Origin: an uncultured Akkermansia sp.
Lineage (GTDB): Bacteria; Verrucomicrobiota; Verrucomicrobiia; Verrucomicrobiales; Akkermansiaceae
DNA: 7,874 nt
Assembly: GCA_947585525.1 (NCBI GenBank)
Contig: CANPXA010000078.1
Coordinates: 1-7,874, forward strand
Direction of reading: 5' to 3'
The notes under the pieces: generated by a model
The model's database searches: none
Told to the model about the DNA's origin: nothing
The model's input: the letters and a program-made list of their open reading frames with translations, nothing else
Made by a program: the position numbers and the translations under genes
In this document: piece after piece, positions 7,352-7,874 of the stretch
Layout of the letters: each line of letters starts with the position of its first letter
Numbering within the stretch: the stretch's first letter is position 1

Positions 7352-7627
7352 GGTTATGCGAAGCTTTAGCTGAGGTGAAGGGTAAAATCATGAGTGGTTG
7401 TTGGTTAGAAAGCATCCGGATTTATGCCATGCCGAGCTTACCGCTTTTCTGAATCGTCAATGGTTTGCTCTCTTTCCGGCTACTTCCTTCATCCAGAGGA
7501 AACACATGGGGAATGGATTGGATGAGATCAGAGATGATTTTCTTGGGACCCGTGTGGTCCATCGGGCTATGTCTCAGGGCAACCGCATTTGAGAAAAGCG
7601 AAACAACGGAGAGAATGCTCTTATGAA

Positions 7628-7668
7628 TTGATACCATTGTTGATGCCTACCAAAAATCGTGGTATCAA
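7628..7668. repeat. 9-bp perfect inverted repeat, 23-bp spacer
   Basis: TTGATACCA (7628-7636) and TGGTATCAA (7660-7668) are exact reverse complements separated by 23 bases. The repeat lies about 90 bases upstream of the open frame at 7755. It could be a two-site operator, an RNA stem or the trace of an element end; no transposase or target duplication is visible. Confidence 0.6.
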
Positions 7669-7740
7669 ACGGTCATCATGGTGACGGATCTAGCGAACTC
7701 ATCCGCACACGTTGATGATTCGAAAAATGTGCGCTCTTCG

Positions 7741-7746
7741 TATAAT
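7741..7746 (+). promoter_or_regulatory. Candidate -10 box (TATAAT) before the right-edge frame
   Basis: A perfect TATAAT lies 8 bases before the ATG at 7755. The -35 side is weak: TTCGAA (7719-7724) at 16 bases matches 3 of 6. With this spacing the transcript would start close to the ATG, as inferred for lpxB and the DedA gene. Confidence 0.35.
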
Positions 7747-7754
7747 TTTGTGGA

Positions 7755-7874
7755 ATGACTCCGCAAAGCAATTCTACAAAGTCGGCAAAATATCCAGTAT
7801 CTGACAAAAAATTTTCGATATCCCTAAAAAAAGACTTGGGCATGGAGGAGATTTCCCCTACCATACCCAGTGTC
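7755..7874 (+). CDS. Possible hypothetical protein, N-terminal part, runs off the right edge
   Basis: An ATG at 7755 opens a frame of exactly 40 codons with no stop before the window ends. It starts MTPQSNSTKSAK and continues as a polar, Lys/Ser-rich sequence without a signal peptide or membrane segment. I do not recognise it. Support comes from the TATAAT box 8 bases upstream and the open frame; no Shine-Dalgarno is present. Local GC is low (44 of 120 bases in 7741-7860) compared with the upstream genes, which may indicate acquired DNA. A competing minus-strand frame ending at 7676 is also open to the edge (at least 65 codons), so the coding strand is not settled. Confidence 0.3.
   Translation, partial: MTPQSNSTKSAKYPVSDKKFSISLKKDLGMEEISPTIPSV

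Larger units (their letters stand above)
7189..7754. other. Gene-poor region after the DedA gene
   Basis: No convincing gene is visible in these 566 bases. Only short overlapping open frames on both strands occur (for example 7398-7592 plus and 7422-7637 minus), with no recognisable family. The region holds a heptamer tandem array (7288-7322), a GC hairpin (7337-7351), a weak 5-bp hairpin (GGACC/GGTCC, 7546-7560) and a 9-bp inverted repeat (7628-7668). No hairpin plus T-run terminator was found for the DedA gene. The stretch could contain decayed gene remnants, but nothing proves it. Confidence 0.6.

Noticed and set aside
7258..7452. 64-codon plus-strand frame crossing the heptamer array
   Set aside because: Its IYDLRITIYDLR sequence is just the translated tandem repeat, a known source of spurious proteins.
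7422..7637. 71-codon minus-strand frame, and the opposing plus frame 7398-7592, as genes or transposase remnants
   Set aside because: Both frames look plausible over the same DNA, neither has a motif I recognise, and no clear start signals exist. Remnant status cannot be shown without a homology search.
7819..7850. A-rich run (CTAAAAAAAG) followed by GGAGGAG as a programmed frameshift signal
   Set aside because: The purine motif lies downstream rather than upstream of the slippery run, no stem-loop follows, and the host frame is itself uncertain.
7676..7874. Minus-strand frame open to the right edge, ending at 7676
   Set aside because: No ribosome site or family motif is visible within the window. 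The opposite frame at 7755 has a promoter-like box, so it was preferred, though this one is not excluded.

Overview
The window carries the 3' part of a tripartite RND drug-efflux operon, a lipid A biosynthesis gene, a DedA-family membrane protein gene, and a gene-poor tail of about 690 bases. LpxB (lipid A disaccharide synthase) and the complete inner-membrane/outer-membrane efflux train show a Gram-negative, LPS-making bacterium. Coding GC is in the high fifties (34 of 60 in one sampled line of the pump gene). Nothing fixes the phylum. The GEKSGD form of the LpxB N-terminal motif and the heptamer repeat in the tail would fit a Verrucomicrobiota/PVC or similar lineage, but that is a guess.

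Layout. 1-714 (+): periplasmic adaptor (membrane fusion protein), cut by the left edge. 723-3905 (+): HAE-1 RND pump of 1060 aa with the full proton-relay set. 3938-5341 (+): NodT/OprM-type outer-membrane lipoprotein channel. These three genes lie 8 and 32 bases apart and form one operon, giving a pump that moves substrates from the periplasm or inner membrane to the outside. 5364-6482 (-): lpxB, converging on the operon with a 22-base gap and no visible terminator. 6562-7188 (+): DedA-family protein, divergent from lpxB.

The 79-base lpxB/dedA spacer is the most informative non-coding stretch. It holds a -10-like box six bases before each start codon and a perfect 13-bp palindrome between the two promoters. 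Both mRNAs may therefore be leaderless or nearly so, with a shared operator. Both products serve the envelope: LpxB makes the lipid A disaccharide, and DedA proteins are linked to carrier-lipid or phospholipid flipping.

The tail (7189-7874) holds five ATTTACG-type heptamers in tandem, a small GC hairpin, a 9-bp inverted repeat with a 23-base spacer, and an AT-rich end (44 GC of 120 bases in 7741-7860). At 7755 a reading frame starts just after a consensus TATAAT and stays open to the right edge. No clearly novel system is visible. The most original points are the leaderless promoter geometry, which may occur three times, and the loss of most of the Phe-rich distal-pocket residues in the pump.
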